Origin: Streptomyces wuyuanensis
GTDB taxonomy: Bacteria > Actinomycetota > Actinomycetes > Streptomycetales > Streptomycetaceae
Length of the DNA stretch: 64,000 nucleotides
Direction of reading: 5' to 3'
Assembly (NCBI RefSeq): GCF_900103455.1
Contig: NZ_FNHI01000013.1
Coordinates: 124,001-188,000 of the forward strand
Shown: positions 33,022-41,369 of the stretch, one piece after another
How the letters are laid out: every line of letters begins with the position of its first letter
Numbering within the stretch: position 1 is the first letter of the stretch
Translations under genes and position numbers: made by a program
The notes under the pieces: generated by a model
Seen by the model: only the letters and a program-made list of their open reading frames with translations
Databases searched by the model: none
Told to the model about the DNA's origin: nothing

Positions 33022-33807
33022 ATGACGAACCCATCGCACGCGCACATCGAGATCGACGGCCGGCCGGCGACCGGGCTGGACCCGGCCGTGATCCCCGTGC
33101 TCCAGGGGGCCTACGGCCACTTCACCGCGATGCAGGTGCGCGACGGCCGGGCGCGGGGCCTGGCGCTGCACCTGGAGCGGCTGGACCACGGGACGCGCGA
33201 GCTGTTCGGCACGGACCTCGACGGGTACCGGGTGCGGTCGCTGGTGCGCCACGCGCTCGACGGGTCCGGCCGGAGCGAGGCGGGCGTGCGGGTGTACGTG
33301 TACGGGGCGGCGGCCGGGGGCGGTGCGCCGACGGTGGTGGTGACCGTGCGGGAGCCGCGGACCATGCCGGGCGCGCCCCGGAGCATGATGCCCGTGCCGT
33401 TCCTGCGGCCGGTCCCGCACGTCAAGCACGCGGGCGGGGTCGGCCAGCCGTACTACGGGCGGGCCGCCGCCCTGGCCGGTTTCGACGACGCGCTGCTGAC
33501 CGGGCCCGGCGGGGAGATCGCGGAGGGCCACATCACCAATGTCGCCTTCTGGGACGGCACCTCGCTGGTCTGGCCGGACGCCCCTGCGCTGCGCGGGGTC
33601 ACGATGGCGCTGCTGGAGCGGCTCGTACCGTCCGTGCGGCGGGAGGTGCGGCTCGCGGACCTCGGCGGGTACCGGGCGGCGGTCCTGATGAACTCGCAGG
33701 GCCTCGCGCCCGTCCACCGGATCGGCACGACGGAGTTCGCCGTGGACGGGGAGCTGATGCGGCGGCTGTACGAGGCGTACGGGACGGTCCCGTGGGACGA
33801 GATCTGA
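33022..33807 (+). CDS. Aminotransferase class IV / aminodeoxychorismate lyase-like PLP enzyme
   Basis: This 261-residue PLP fold-type IV protein carries the Schiff-base lysine in PHVKHAGGVGQPYY, the conserved Glu in GEIAEGHITNVAFW and the phosphate-binding region ALRGVTMALLERL. The family includes branched-chain and D-amino acid aminotransferases and 4-amino-4-deoxychorismate lyase (PabC, folate pathway). The N-terminal half is unusual, so substrate specificity is not assigned. ATG 33022 is preceded by AGGGTGGG. It is a single gene running divergently from the FMN reductase. Confidence 0.82.
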   Translation: MTNPSHAHIEIDGRPATGLDPAVIPVLQGAYGHFTAMQVRDGRARGLALHLERLDHGTRELFGTDLDGYRVRSLVRHALDGSGRSEAGVRVYVYGAAAGGGAPTVVVTVREPRTMPGAPRSMMPVPFLRPVPHVKHAGGVGQPYYGRAAALAGFDDALLTGPGGEIAEGHITNVAFWDGTSLVWPDAPALRGVTMALLERLVPSVRREVRLADLGGYRAAVLMNSQGLAPVHRIGTTEFAVDGELMRRLYEAYGTVPWDEI

Positions 33808-34061
33808 CGGCGCCCGGCAGCCTTCGCGCGAGGGGCGTCACTCGTTCGGCGCGGCCGCCCGCACCGCCCGGCCAATGGCGCAATCACGCCCCTCTGACCT
33901 GCGACGACGAGCCCGGAACAAGACGACACGCCGTACGGTTCGAGCGAATCTGATCGCCCATCAGCAGGCGTGGGAGGCCGACTGCGCCTTACCTCTTGAG
34001 GTGTAGGAACGGCCGCCGGCACCACGGTCCGGCGGCACCGGCCATCGCCCCGGAGGACGTC

Positions 34062-34571
34062 ATGCGCACCACCGCCCGCCTGCTGGTCGGCCCCGCGCTC
34101 GCGGCCGCCTGCATCGGTGCGACGGCCGTACCCGCCGTGTACGCGGCGGACCCCGGGACGCTGGCGCTGTCCCCCTCGAGCACCACCGCCGGTGCCTCCG
34201 TGACCGTGAGCACCACGGCGTGCGGCAAGCGCGGTCACGGCACGGGCGACGCCGAGTCGCTCGGCGCGGACGGGTTCGACCTGGCACCCGGCGCCCGCGA
34301 GGGCGCCGCGGTCGGCAAGTTCACGGTGCCCGAGGACACCGAGCCGGGGACGTACACAGTCGCCGTGCTCTGCGACAACGGAAAGAAGGCCTCCGGGGAT
34401 CTCGTGGTGCGGGCCCACGGGCACGAACCGAGTGGCCATGTGAAGACGGGAGTCGGCGGCAGCGTCGGCCCCGACATCACCCAGATCACGGCGGGGGTGG
34501 CCGTCCTGGCCGCGGCCGCCGTCGGCGGGACCTGGCTCCTGCGCCGTCGGGCGAGCGGCGCGCAGGGCTGA
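34062..34571 (+). CDS. Secreted, C-terminally membrane-anchored protein (possible sortase partner)
   Basis: This 169-residue protein starts at ATG 34062 with GGAGGA upstream. It has a signal peptide (cleaved near VPAVYAAD), a small beta-rich extracellular domain (LALSPSSTTAGASVTVSTTAC...GTYTVAVLCDNGKKASGD) with two cysteines, and a C-terminal hydrophobic helix followed by LRRRASG. The tail looks like a sorting signal, but no LPXTG-type motif precedes the helix. It is immediately upstream of a class F sortase gene, a pairing that suggests related surface roles. Function unknown. Confidence 0.8.
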   Translation: MRTTARLLVGPALAAACIGATAVPAVYAADPGTLALSPSSTTAGASVTVSTTACGKRGHGTGDAESLGADGFDLAPGAREGAAVGKFTVPEDTEPGTYTVAVLCDNGKKASGDLVVRAHGHEPSGHVKTGVGGSVGPDITQITAGVAVLAAAAVGGTWLLRRRASGAQG

Positions 34572-34615
34572 CGGAGAGCGTTCGCGCTCGGCCTCCACCG
34601 TCCCTCGTACCGCCG

Positions 34616-34658
34616 TCCCCGCCCCCGTCACGCTTCGTCCGGCTGACGGGGGCGGGGA
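34616..34658 (+). terminator. Terminator between the secreted protein and sortase genes
   Basis: A perfect 15-bp stem (arms 34616-34630 and 34644-34658, 13-nt loop) is followed by GTTTTCC. It begins 45 nt after the upstream stop codon. It implies that the sortase is either transcribed separately or only by readthrough. Confidence 0.85.
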
Positions 34659-34719
34659 GTTTTCCCCTCCCGGACCGGCGCCTCCCGGACCAGGCGCCCG
34701 AGAAGTCCCGGAGGATTGC

Positions 34720-35340
34720 ATGAAGTCGAAGGGGTTGCTGCTGGCCGTGGCCGTCTGCGCCGGGGTGTGGCTGGTGCAGAACGGAGCGCGGCCCGTCACC
34801 CCGCCCGCCCCCTCGGCCGCCGAGGCCTTCGCCACGGGCCGGCACACGGACGCCGCAGCACCTCCGTTGCCTCCGTCGCCGCCGGTGCGGCTGCGCATTC
34901 CGCGGATAGCCGTGGACGCCCCCGTGACGCGGCTCGGACTGGCCCCCGACAACAGCCTGGAGGTGCCGCCCGCCGACCAGGGCGGGGTCGCCGGCTGGTA
35001 CCGCGACGGCACCGCGCCGGGCGCCCGGGGCACCGCGATCGTCGCCGGCCACGTCGACAACGCCGACGGGCCCGCCGTCTTCTACAAGCTGGGCACCCTG
35101 AAGAAGGGCAACCGCATCGAGGTCCTCCGCGAGGACGGCCGCACGGCGGTCTTCACGGTCGACGCGGTCGAGGTGTACGAGAACGACGCCTTCCCCGACC
35201 GGAAGGTGTACGGGGCCGCGCGCAGGGCCGAGCTACGGGTGATCACCTGCGGCGGCCCCTTCGACGCGAGGACGGGCTACCGGGGCAACGTCGTGGCCTT
35301 CGCCCACCTGGTCGGGGTGCGAGGGCCCGCCCGGTCCTGA
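34720..35340 (+). CDS. Class F sortase
   Basis: This 206-residue protein is anchored by an N-terminal hydrophobic segment (GLLLAVAVCAGVWLVQ), followed by a Pro/Ala-rich spacer and the sortase beta-barrel (RLRIPRIAVDAPV). The catalytic triad is visible as H111 (VAGHVDN), C177 (VITCGGPFD) and R188 (GYRGNVVAFA). Class F enzymes are typical of actinobacteria and their substrates are mostly unknown. GGAGG precedes ATG 34720. The upstream secreted protein is the obvious candidate partner. Confidence 0.9.
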   Translation: MKSKGLLLAVAVCAGVWLVQNGARPVTPPAPSAAEAFATGRHTDAAAPPLPPSPPVRLRIPRIAVDAPVTRLGLAPDNSLEVPPADQGGVAGWYRDGTAPGARGTAIVAGHVDNADGPAVFYKLGTLKKGNRIEVLREDGRTAVFTVDAVEVYENDAFPDRKVYGAARRAELRVITCGGPFDARTGYRGNVVAFAHLVGVRGPARS

Positions 35341-35442
35341 GGCGCGCCGTGCGCCCGGGTGCCCCTCGGCGCCCTCACGGCCGGCCTCCCGTCGCCGCGC
35401 CGCCCCGGCCCGCCCGGCAGCCCGGGTCCGCGAAGTCCCGGC

Positions 35443-36222
35443 TCAGCCCGACCACTGGTCGAACGCCAGCTTCGCCACCAGCGAGAACACGACGACCAGC
35501 AGCACCCCGCGCACGAACTCCGCACCCTTGCGGAGCGCCATCCGCGCCCCGAACATGCCGCCCGCCAGATTGAACACCGCCATCAGCGCGGCCAGTTTCC
35601 ACAGCACGGTCCCCTGGTAGGCGAACATCGCGAGGGCACCGGCGTTGGTGCAGACATTGACGATCTTGGCGGTGGCGGAGGCCGCCACCAGGTCCAGATG
35701 GAGCACGGCGGTCAGGGCGAGCACCAGGAAGGTGCCGGTGCCGGGCCCGAACAGGCCGTCGTAGAAGCCGATCCCGCCGCCGACGAGGACGATCGCGGTG
35801 GCGATCCGGGCGCGGGTGACCGGCCCCCGGTCCGCACGGGTGCCGAAGGACGGGCGCAGCAGGACGAACGCCGCGACGCCCAGCAGCACCACCATGATCA
35901 CGGGCCGGAGCACCTCGCTGCTGATCCCCGCCGCGAAGAACGCCCCGCCCATCGAGCCGGCGAGCGCGGCGAGCCCGATCCGTACGGCCGTCCCCACCTG
36001 CACGGGGGCCTTGCGGACATAGGTGACCGCGGCGCCGGTGGTGCCGACGATGGCGACCGCCTTGTTGGTGCCGAGGATCTGCGCGGCCGGCACCTGCGGC
36101 ATGCCGAGCAGCAGCGCCGGCAGGAGCAGCAGCCCCCCGCCGCCGACCACGGCGTCGATCCAGCCGGCCGCCGCCGCTGCGACGCAGAGGAAGACGAGGG
36201 TGGTCAGCGATATGTCGGGCAT
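35443..36222 (-). CDS. TauE/SafE family membrane transporter (putative sulfite/anion exporter)
   Basis: This 259-residue membrane protein has about eight helices in the TauE/SafE repeat pattern: AAGWIDAVVGGGGLLLLPAL near the N-terminus and GIGFYDGLFGPGTGTFLVLA in the second half, the duplicated glycine-rich signatures. Related proteins export sulfite, sulfoacetate or other organic anions. No sulfur-metabolism gene is adjacent, so the substrate is unknown. It is divergent from the nir operon. Confidence 0.88.
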   Translation of the reverse strand: MPDISLTTLVFLCVAAAAAGWIDAVVGGGGLLLLPALLLGMPQVPAAQILGTNKAVAIVGTTGAAVTYVRKAPVQVGTAVRIGLAALAGSMGGAFFAAGISSEVLRPVIMVVLLGVAAFVLLRPSFGTRADRGPVTRARIATAIVLVGGGIGFYDGLFGPGTGTFLVLALTAVLHLDLVAASATAKIVNVCTNAGALAMFAYQGTVLWKLAALMAVFNLAGGMFGARMALRKGAEFVRGVLLVVVFSLVAKLAFDQWSG

Positions 36223-36389
36223 GGCCGCGACCCTACGGAGAAGATGTATGCGCCGTCCATCAATCCCGTGGGTCTTGAGCTACGTCTGAGGTTCGCGGGG
36301 CGGCGGTGCCCCGCGCCCGGGGCCGCGCCGGCGGCGGCGCCGTTCCCGCCGCGCCCTCACACGGCGGGTTCCCGCGCGCTGAGGGCAGT

Positions 36390-36427
36390 GTTCCGCACGG
36401 GAAACAACCGGGATGCGGACGGGTAAC
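36390..36427 (+). promoter_or_regulatory. GlnR box of the nir operon
   Basis: GTTCC-n6-GAAAC-n6-GATGC-n6-GTAAC runs with exact 6-nt spacers, matching the GTnAC-n6-GAAAC double repeat bound by actinobacterial GlnR, with one perfect GAAAC. It ends 22 nt before ATG 36450. It predicts induction under nitrogen limitation. Confidence 0.72.
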
Positions 36428-36449
36428 ACCGGCACCGCACGCTGCTGCC

Positions 36450-37670
36450 ATGGATTCGAGGATCGTGGTGATCGGCGCCGGTATGGCGGGAGCGCGGCTG
36501 GCGCGGCAGCTCGCCCCGGCGTGCGACGTCACGCTGCTCGGCGAGGAGCCGCACGCCCCCTACAACAGGGTGCTGCTGGCCGATGTCCTCGCCGGCCGGT
36601 ACGGACCCGAGGTGATCGCGCTGCCCCCGGTCCCGCGGGACGCGGCCGAGGTGCGGCGCGGGGTGCGGGCGGTACGGATCGACCGCGCGGCGCGGACCGT
36701 GCACTGCGCCGACGGCTCGTCGGTGGTGTACGACCGGCTGGTGCTGGCGACGGGGTCCAACCCGGTGCTGCCGCCACTGCGCGGTCTCGACGGCGGGCTG
36801 CCGGACGGCGTCCACCCCTTCCGCACCCTCGACGACTGCCTGGCGCTCGCGGCCGCGGCCCGGCCCGGCAGCCGCGCGGTCGTCGTCGGCGGCGGACTGC
36901 TCGGCGTCTCCGCCGCGCGGGCGCTCGCCGAGCGCGGTACGGACGTGGTCGTCGCCCACCAGGGCCCCACCCTGATGGACCGCCACCTCGACCCGGAGGC
37001 CGGCGGCCTCGTGCGACGCCACCTGGAGGGACTGGGCGTCGAGGTCCACACCGAGTGCCACGCCCGGGGGCTGCGCCACCGCGGCGGATCCGTCACCGGG
37101 GTCGAACTCGCCGACGGCTTCGTCCTCGACGCCGACCACGTCGTCCTCGCCTGCGGCGTCCGCCCCCGAACCGGCCTCGCCGCGGACGCGGGCCTCACCG
37201 TCCGCCAGGGCGTCGTCGTCGACGACACCCTCACCACCTCGGACCCGTACGTCCATGCCATCGGCGACTGCGCCGAACACGCGGGCACCGTGTACGGGCT
37301 GGCGACCCCCGCCCTGGAACAGGCCGACGTGCTGGCGGCGGTCCTGACGGCCGCGCCGGGCCGGGGGCCGGAGGTCCCCCGCTACACCGGCACCCGGTCC
37401 CTCACCAGGCTCACCCTCGGCTCCGCCGGCGCCTTCGACGTCGCGGCGTTCGGGGAGCCCTCGCCACGCCCCGGGGACGACGTCGTGCGGCTCGCCGACG
37501 CCACCCGCGGCGCCTACCGGAAGGTCGTCGTCCGCGGCGACCGGCTCGTCGGCGGCGTGCTCCTCGGGGACCTCGCCGCCGTCGGCGCGCTCGCCCGGGC
37601 CTGGGAGGGCGACGACCCGCTCCCCGACGCACCCCTGCTCCACCTGCTCACCACCGATGGAGGACTCTGA
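36450..37670 (+). CDS. NirB-like stand-alone NAD(P)H:FAD oxidoreductase
   Basis: This 406-residue protein corresponds only to the N-terminal flavoprotein half of NirB. It has FAD (RIVVIGAGMAGARLARQL) and NAD(P)H (VVVGGGLLGVSAARALAERG) Rossmann motifs, ATGSNPVLPP and HAIGDCAEHAG. It lacks the 2Fe-2S and siroheme parts, so it cannot reduce nitrite itself. It is the first gene of the nir operon, one base before nirB. A likely role, by analogy with Bacillus NasB, is carrying electrons to nitrate reductase, which has no partner subunit near it; this is inference. No ribosome site precedes ATG 36450, so the message may be leaderless or short-leadered. Confidence 0.85.
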   Translation: MDSRIVVIGAGMAGARLARQLAPACDVTLLGEEPHAPYNRVLLADVLAGRYGPEVIALPPVPRDAAEVRRGVRAVRIDRAARTVHCADGSSVVYDRLVLATGSNPVLPPLRGLDGGLPDGVHPFRTLDDCLALAAAARPGSRAVVVGGGLLGVSAARALAERGTDVVVAHQGPTLMDRHLDPEAGGLVRRHLEGLGVEVHTECHARGLRHRGGSVTGVELADGFVLDADHVVLACGVRPRTGLAADAGLTVRQGVVVDDTLTTSDPYVHAIGDCAEHAGTVYGLATPALEQADVLAAVLTAAPGRGPEVPRYTGTRSLTRLTLGSAGAFDVAAFGEPSPRPGDDVVRLADATRGAYRKVVVRGDRLVGGVLLGDLAAVGALARAWEGDDPLPDAPLLHLLTTDGGL

Positions 37671-37671
37671 G

Positions 37672-40182
37672 ATGACCACCCCCACGATCGTGCTCGTCGG
37701 CCACGGGATGGTCGGCCAGCACTTCCTGGAGGCCCTCGCGGAGCGCGGCGTCACCGGTCGCGCGCGGGTCGTCGTGCTGTGCGAGGAACCGCGCCCCGCG
37801 TACGACCGGGTCCAGCTCACCTCGTACTTCTCCGGCCGGACACCCGACGACCTCTCGCTGGTCGAGGACGGCTTCATGGCACGGCACGGCATCGAGCTCC
37901 ACCTGGACGACCCGGCGGAGCACATCGACCGTGCCACCCGCACCGTCACCTCGCGCAGCGGGCGGACGATCACGTACGACACGCTCGTCCTGGCCACCGG
38001 CTCCTACCCGTTCGTGCCGCCGGTCCCCGGCCGCGACGCCGAGGGCTGCTTCGTCTACCGCACCATCGAGGACCTCCTCGCGATAGAGGAGTACGCCAAG
38101 ACCTCCCGCACCGGCGTCGTCGTCGGCGGCGGACTCCTCGGCCTGGAGGCGGCGGGCGCGCTCAAGGGCCTGGGCCTGGACACCCACGTCGTCGAGTTCG
38201 CGCCCCGGCTGATGCCGGTGCAGGTCGACGACGGCGGCGGCGCGGCGCTGCTGCGCACCATCGAGGGTATGGGCCTGACCGTCCACACCGGCGTCGGCAC
38301 CCAGGAGATCGTCGCCGACGGCCCCGCCGTCACCGGCATGAACCTCTCCGACGGCTCGACTCTCGCCACCGACCTGGTGGTCTTCTCCGCCGGCGTGCGC
38401 CCCCGCGACCAGCTGGCCCGCGACACCGGCCTCGCCGTCGGCGACCGCGGCGGCATCGTCGTCGACGAGCGGTGCCGCACCTCCGACCCGGACGTGTACG
38501 CGATCGGCGAGTGCGCCCTCGCCTCCGACGGGCGGGTGTACGGGCTCGTCGCGCCGGGCTACGACATGGCGAAGACCGTCGCGGACGTCCTCGCCGACCG
38601 CACCTCCGGCAGCACCTTCACCGGCGCCGACACCTCCACCAAGCTGAAGCTCCTCGGCGTGGACGTGGCCTCGTTCGGCGACGCGCACGGCACCGCCGAG
38701 GGCTGCCTGGACGTCGTCTACTCCGACTCCCGCTCCGGTGTCTACCGGAAGCTCGTCGTCGGCGCGGACGGCGCCCTCCTCGGCGGAGTGCTCGTCGGCG
38801 ACGCCGACTCCTACGGCATGCTCCGCCCGCTCACCGGCTCCGTGCCGCCCGTGCCGCCCGAGCAGCTGGTGCTGCCCGCCGGAGCAGGCGCGCCCGCCGC
38901 CCTCGGCCCGTCCGCGCTGCCCGACGAGGCCGTGATCTGCTCCTGCCACAACGTCACCAAGGGCGAGATCTGCGCCCACACCACCCTGCCCGAGGTGAAG
39001 AAGTGCACCAAGGCGGGCACCGGCTGCGGAAGCTGCGTCAAGGTCATCGGCCAGCTGCTGCCGCAGGCCGCCGACCAGGGCCTGTGCGGCTGCTTCTCCT
39101 ACAAGCGCAGCGAGCTGTACGAGATCGTCCGCACCCTCGGCATCACCTCGTACGCCGAACTCCTCGACTCCCACGGGCGGGAGGAGGCCCGCGGCGGTGA
39201 CGGCTGCGAGATCTGCAAGCCCGCCGTCGGCTCGATCCTCGCCAGCCTCGGCAACGGCTACATCCTCGACGGCGAGCAGGGCGCGCTCCAGGACACCAAC
39301 GACCACTTCCTCGCCAACCTGCAGCGCAACGGCTCCTATTCGGTCGTGCCGCGCATCCCCGGCGGCGAGATCACCCCCGACAAGCTCATCGTGATCGGCG
39401 AGGTCGCCCGGGACTTCGGCCTCTACACGAAGATCACCGGCGGCCAGCGGATCGACCTGTTCGGCGCCCGCGTGGACCAGCTGCCCGCGATCTGGACCCG
39501 CCTGGTGGACGCCGGCTTCGAATCGGGCCACGCCTACGGAAAGTCGCTGCGCACGGTCAAGTCCTGCGTGGGCCAGACCTGGTGCCGCTACGGAGTCCAG
39601 GACAGCGTCCGCATGGCCATCGACCTCGAACTGCGCTACCGCGGCCTGCGCGCCCCCCACAAGCTGAAGTCGGCCGTCTCGGGCTGCGCCCGCGAGTGTG
39701 CGGAGGCCCAGTCGAAGGACTTCGGCGTGATCGCCACCGCCAACGGCTGGAACCTGTACGTCGGGGGCAACGGCGGCGCCACCCCGCGCCACGCGGACCT
39801 GCTCGCCCAGGACCTGTCCGACGCCGAACTCGTCCGCCTCATCGACCGGTTCCTGATGTTCTACATCCGCACCGCGGACCGGCTGGAGCGCACCTCGGTC
39901 TGGCTGGAACGGCTGGAGGGCGGGCTCGACCACCTGCGCGACGTCGTGGTGCACGACTCCCTCGGGCTGTGCGGCGAACTCGAGGCGATGATGGCCCGGC
40001 ACGTGGCCGGATACCGCGACGAATGGGCGGAGACCCTCGACGACCCGGACCGGCTGCGCCGCTTCGTGTCGTTCGTGAACGCGCCCGACGCACCGGACCC
40101 GTCCGTGAAGTTCGTTGCCGAGCGGGACCAGATCAAGCCGGACCTCACCGTCCTCACCCTGGAAGGAACGCTCACCCGATGA
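37672..40182 (+). CDS. nirB: Assimilatory NAD(P)H nitrite reductase, large subunit
   Basis: NirB reduces nitrite to ammonium with six electrons. The 836-residue protein has the full domain set: FAD motif (IVLVGHGMVGQHFLEAL), NAD(P)H motif (VVVGGGLLGLEAAGALKG), a BFD-like 2Fe-2S domain at about 420-463 (CSCHNVTKGEIC, GCGSC), ferredoxin-like half domains, and the siroheme/4Fe-4S ligands C632, C638 (CVGQTWC), C672 and C676 (GCAREC). ATG 37672 has GGAGG 8 nt upstream. nirD follows with an ATGA overlap. Siroheme would come from the chelatase at 26 kb and regulation from the GlnR box. Confidence 0.95.
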   Translation: MTTPTIVLVGHGMVGQHFLEALAERGVTGRARVVVLCEEPRPAYDRVQLTSYFSGRTPDDLSLVEDGFMARHGIELHLDDPAEHIDRATRTVTSRSGRTITYDTLVLATGSYPFVPPVPGRDAEGCFVYRTIEDLLAIEEYAKTSRTGVVVGGGLLGLEAAGALKGLGLDTHVVEFAPRLMPVQVDDGGGAALLRTIEGMGLTVHTGVGTQEIVADGPAVTGMNLSDGSTLATDLVVFSAGVRPRDQLARDTGLAVGDRGGIVVDERCRTSDPDVYAIGECALASDGRVYGLVAPGYDMAKTVADVLADRTSGSTFTGADTSTKLKLLGVDVASFGDAHGTAEGCLDVVYSDSRSGVYRKLVVGADGALLGGVLVGDADSYGMLRPLTGSVPPVPPEQLVLPAGAGAPAALGPSALPDEAVICSCHNVTKGEICAHTTLPEVKKCTKAGTGCGSCVKVIGQLLPQAADQGLCGCFSYKRSELYEIVRTLGITSYAELLDSHGREEARGGDGCEICKPAVGSILASLGNGYILDGEQGALQDTNDHFLANLQRNGSYSVVPRIPGGEITPDKLIVIGEVARDFGLYTKITGGQRIDLFGARVDQLPAIWTRLVDAGFESGHAYGKSLRTVKSCVGQTWCRYGVQDSVRMAIDLELRYRGLRAPHKLKSAVSGCARECAEAQSKDFGVIATANGWNLYVGGNGGATPRHADLLAQDLSDAELVRLIDRFLMFYIRTADRLERTSVWLERLEGGLDHLRDVVVHDSLGLCGELEAMMARHVAGYRDEWAETLDDPDRLRRFVSFVNAPDAPDPSVKFVAERDQIKPDLTVLTLEGTLTR

Positions 40183-40526
40183 CGATCCAGGACGCACCCG
40201 CGATCACGCTCCAGATCGAACTGGCGGGCACCTGGCTGCCCGTCTGCGAGATCACCCGGCTCACCCCTGGCCGCGGCATGGCCGCGCTGCTCCCCGACGG
40301 CCGGCAGGCGGCGGTCTTCCTCGACCGTGCGGGGACGGCGTACGCGATCGACAACCGCGACCCGTTCACCGGCGCCCAGGTCCTGTCCCGGGGGCTGCTG
40401 GGATCCGCGGACGGGCGGGCGTTCGTCGCCTCCCCGCTGCTGAAGCAGCGGTTCGACCTGGAGACGGGCCGCTGCCTGGACGACGCAGAGGTGTCGGTGC
40501 GCGCGTACCCGGTGCGCTGGGCCTGA
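40179..40526 (+). CDS. nirD: Nitrite reductase small subunit
   Basis: This 115-residue protein overlaps the nirB stop by ATGA. It has the Rieske-like fold of NirD (VFLDRAGTAYAIDNRDPFTGAQVLSRGLLG, in two conserved blocks) but no CxH/CxxH cluster ligands, as is normal for NirD. It forms the assimilatory nitrite reductase with NirB. GGAAGG lies upstream. A hairpin terminator follows, closing the operon. Confidence 0.93.
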   Translation: MTIQDAPAITLQIELAGTWLPVCEITRLTPGRGMAALLPDGRQAAVFLDRAGTAYAIDNRDPFTGAQVLSRGLLGSADGRAFVASPLLKQRFDLETGRCLDDAEVSVRAYPVRWA

Positions 40527-40534
40527 CGGGGGCC

Positions 40535-40567
40535 CGGGCCGGCGGCGCGACGGGGGCCGCCGGCCCG
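40535..40567 (+). terminator. Terminator of the nir operon
   Basis: A perfect 12-bp G+C stem (arms 40535-40546 and 40556-40567, 9-nt loop) lies 8 nt after the nirD stop. There is no T-tract, as is common in Streptomyces. Confidence 0.65.
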
Positions 40568-40711
40568 GTCGGACGGAGGACGTCCTCGCGCACCTCGCGC
40601 ACCGCCGCGGGAGGGCCCGCGTCCCCGACCCCTGTCACGCGGCGGGAAGCCGGCGCAGCGGGCGGTAATCCGCGTGCGGCCCGGAGCGGGCCTCCACTAC
40701 GGTCGGCGCCC

Positions 40712-41224
40712 ATGACCCTTCCCCGCATACGTCCCCCCTTCGTCGCGGACGAACGCACCCAGCTCGTGGGCTGGCTCGACATGCAGCGCGCCATCGTCCG
40801 CTACAAGTGCGAGGGCCTCGCGGAGGCGGACGCCCACCGGTCCGTCCTGCCGGCCTCGCCCCTGATGACGGTGGCCGGGATCGTCTCCCATCTGCGCTGG
40901 ACGGAGAACGCCTGGTTCGAGGTCCTCTTCCTCGGCCGGCCCGCCGACGGCCCGCAGTTCGCCGAGTCGCCCGAGGACGCCGACATGCGGGTCGAAGGCG
41001 TTTCGACGGCGCGGCTGCTGGAGGAGTACGAGCGGCAGTGCGCGATCTCGAACGAGATCGTCGCGGCCCACTCGCTGGACGAGACCGGCCGCCACCCCGA
41101 CTACAAGTCGTCCGCCGCGACCCTGCGCTGGATGCTGATCCACATGGTGGAGGAGACCGCCCGGCACGCCGGTCATCTGGACACCATCCGGGAACTGCTC
41201 GACGGGGAGAAGGGCTACTACTGA
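40712..41224 (+). CDS. DinB family protein (DUF664)
   Basis: This 170-residue four-helix-bundle protein starts at ATG 40712. It has VAGIVSHLRWTENAWFEVLF with a DinB-type metal-ligand His and LRWMLIHMVEETARHAGHLDTIRE with two more His, the usual three-His site. DinB-fold enzymes include mycothiol- and bacillithiol-dependent transferases, so a thiol transferase role is possible in this mycothiol-making lineage. The specific reaction is unknown. Confidence 0.85.
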   Translation: MTLPRIRPPFVADERTQLVGWLDMQRAIVRYKCEGLAEADAHRSVLPASPLMTVAGIVSHLRWTENAWFEVLFLGRPADGPQFAESPEDADMRVEGVSTARLLEEYERQCAISNEIVAAHSLDETGRHPDYKSSAATLRWMLIHMVEETARHAGHLDTIRELLDGEKGYY

Positions 41225-41369
41225 CTCCTCCCCACCCCGCCGCGCCGCCGGCCGTACCCTGACCGCGCGGCCCGTCCCCCACGGGCGCACCGGCGCCGGC
41301 GCACGGAACCGGGCGGGCGTGTCGCGCCGGCGGGACCCGCCGGGTGACCGAGTAGCGGAGGAGCACCGC

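Noticed and set aside
33991..34002. ACCTC-TT-GAGGT as a second SoxR box
   Set aside because: The arms are only 5 bp with a 2-nt centre, much shorter than the box at 32881, and no -35/-10 spacing supports it.
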